Shown here: positions 63,993-64,000 of the stretch, piece after piece
How positions within the stretch are numbered: the first letter of the stretch is position 1
Layout of the letters: every line of letters begins with the position of its first letter
NCBI RefSeq assembly: GCF_014646655.1
Contig: NZ_BMNR01000004.1
Coordinates: 124,001-188,000, forward strand
DNA from: Yeosuana aromativorans
Lineage (GTDB): Bacteria; Bacteroidota; Bacteroidia; Flavobacteriales; Flavobacteriaceae
DNA: 64,000 bases
Reading direction: 5' to 3'
The notes under the pieces: model-generated
What the model saw: the letters and a program-made list of their open reading frames with translations, nothing else
The model's database searches: none
Told to the model about the DNA's origin: nothing
Position numbers and translations under genes: made by a program

Positions 63993-64000
63993 ACTCTTGT

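Overview
This 64 kb window is a chromosomal segment of an AT-rich member of the Bacteroidota, almost certainly a marine-type Flavobacteriaceae. The evidence is convergent: TAnnTTTG promoter boxes in place of E. coli-like signals, almost no Shine-Dalgarno sequences, a type IX secretion C-terminal sorting domain, a TonB-linked receptor with an N-terminal carboxypeptidase-regulatory domain, the Bacteroidota-restricted DUF4295 gene beside rpmB-rpmG-ftsY, a bacillithiol BshC, and the hpf-tRNA-tuf-tRNA-secE-nusG-rplKAJL-rpoBC order followed by a DUF3467 gene. Almost everything is core genome. I see no insertion sequence, prophage, CRISPR array or rRNA operon.

Layout. 1-6.4 kb: 5' end of pyrG, a small MreB-like protein, a DUF3820 gene with a LysM/periplasmic-binding protein, guaA and a PLP decarboxylase. 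6.5-19 kb: mixed accessory and housekeeping genes (TPR-HTH regulator, a large probable lipoprotein of unknown function, bshC, a carboxypeptidase-regulatory-domain protein, DUF2200, a TlpA-like lipoprotein, an SseB-like protein, rimO, a serine hydrolase). 19-21 kb: rpmB-rpmG-DUF4295-ftsY. 21-25.4 kb: a tight operon of E2 acyltransferase, exonuclease, FAH-family enzyme, Hpt protein and cinA. 25.4-30.3 kb: a CoA-binding protein, recR, a glycosyltransferase and a TonB-type receptor. 30.7-49.8 kb: fabH-type KASIII, htpG, a secreted triple-LamG T9SS protein, nitrilase, DEAD-box helicase, an ECF sigma factor with a membrane partner and a divergent DUF6249 gene, VanX-type dipeptidase, AlkB, alpha/beta hydrolase, DUF4369 lipoprotein, PBP1A, tRNA-Thr, queD-idi, prfC and a 4Fe-4S protein. 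49.9-64 kb: the transcription and translation supercluster on the minus strand, from hpf down to rpoC and DUF3467, with five tRNAs.

How it works together. The right-hand 14 kb makes RNA polymerase, the ribosomal stalk, NusG, SecE and EF-Tu. Hairpins in its spacers (nusG-rplK, rplL-rpoB, rpoB-rpoC, after rpoC) suggest internal tuning of expression. The left part supplies nucleotide synthesis (pyrG, guaA), thiol redox (bshC, TlpA-like), envelope growth (PBP1A, LysM protein, VanX) and repair (recR, AlkB, exonuclease).

The most unusual signals are regulatory or structural. An ECF sigma operon and a divergent membrane gene share a mirror-symmetric pair of GTAAC-N17-CGTC promoters. A roughly 90-nt structured intergenic repeat lies directly upstream of ftsY. 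An Asp-to-Asn change falls in the E2 catalytic motif. A short cysteine-containing ORF is convergent with its left neighbour, and a 500-bp gene-free stretch carries three terminator-like hairpins. I did not find a clearly new multi-gene defence or mobile system.
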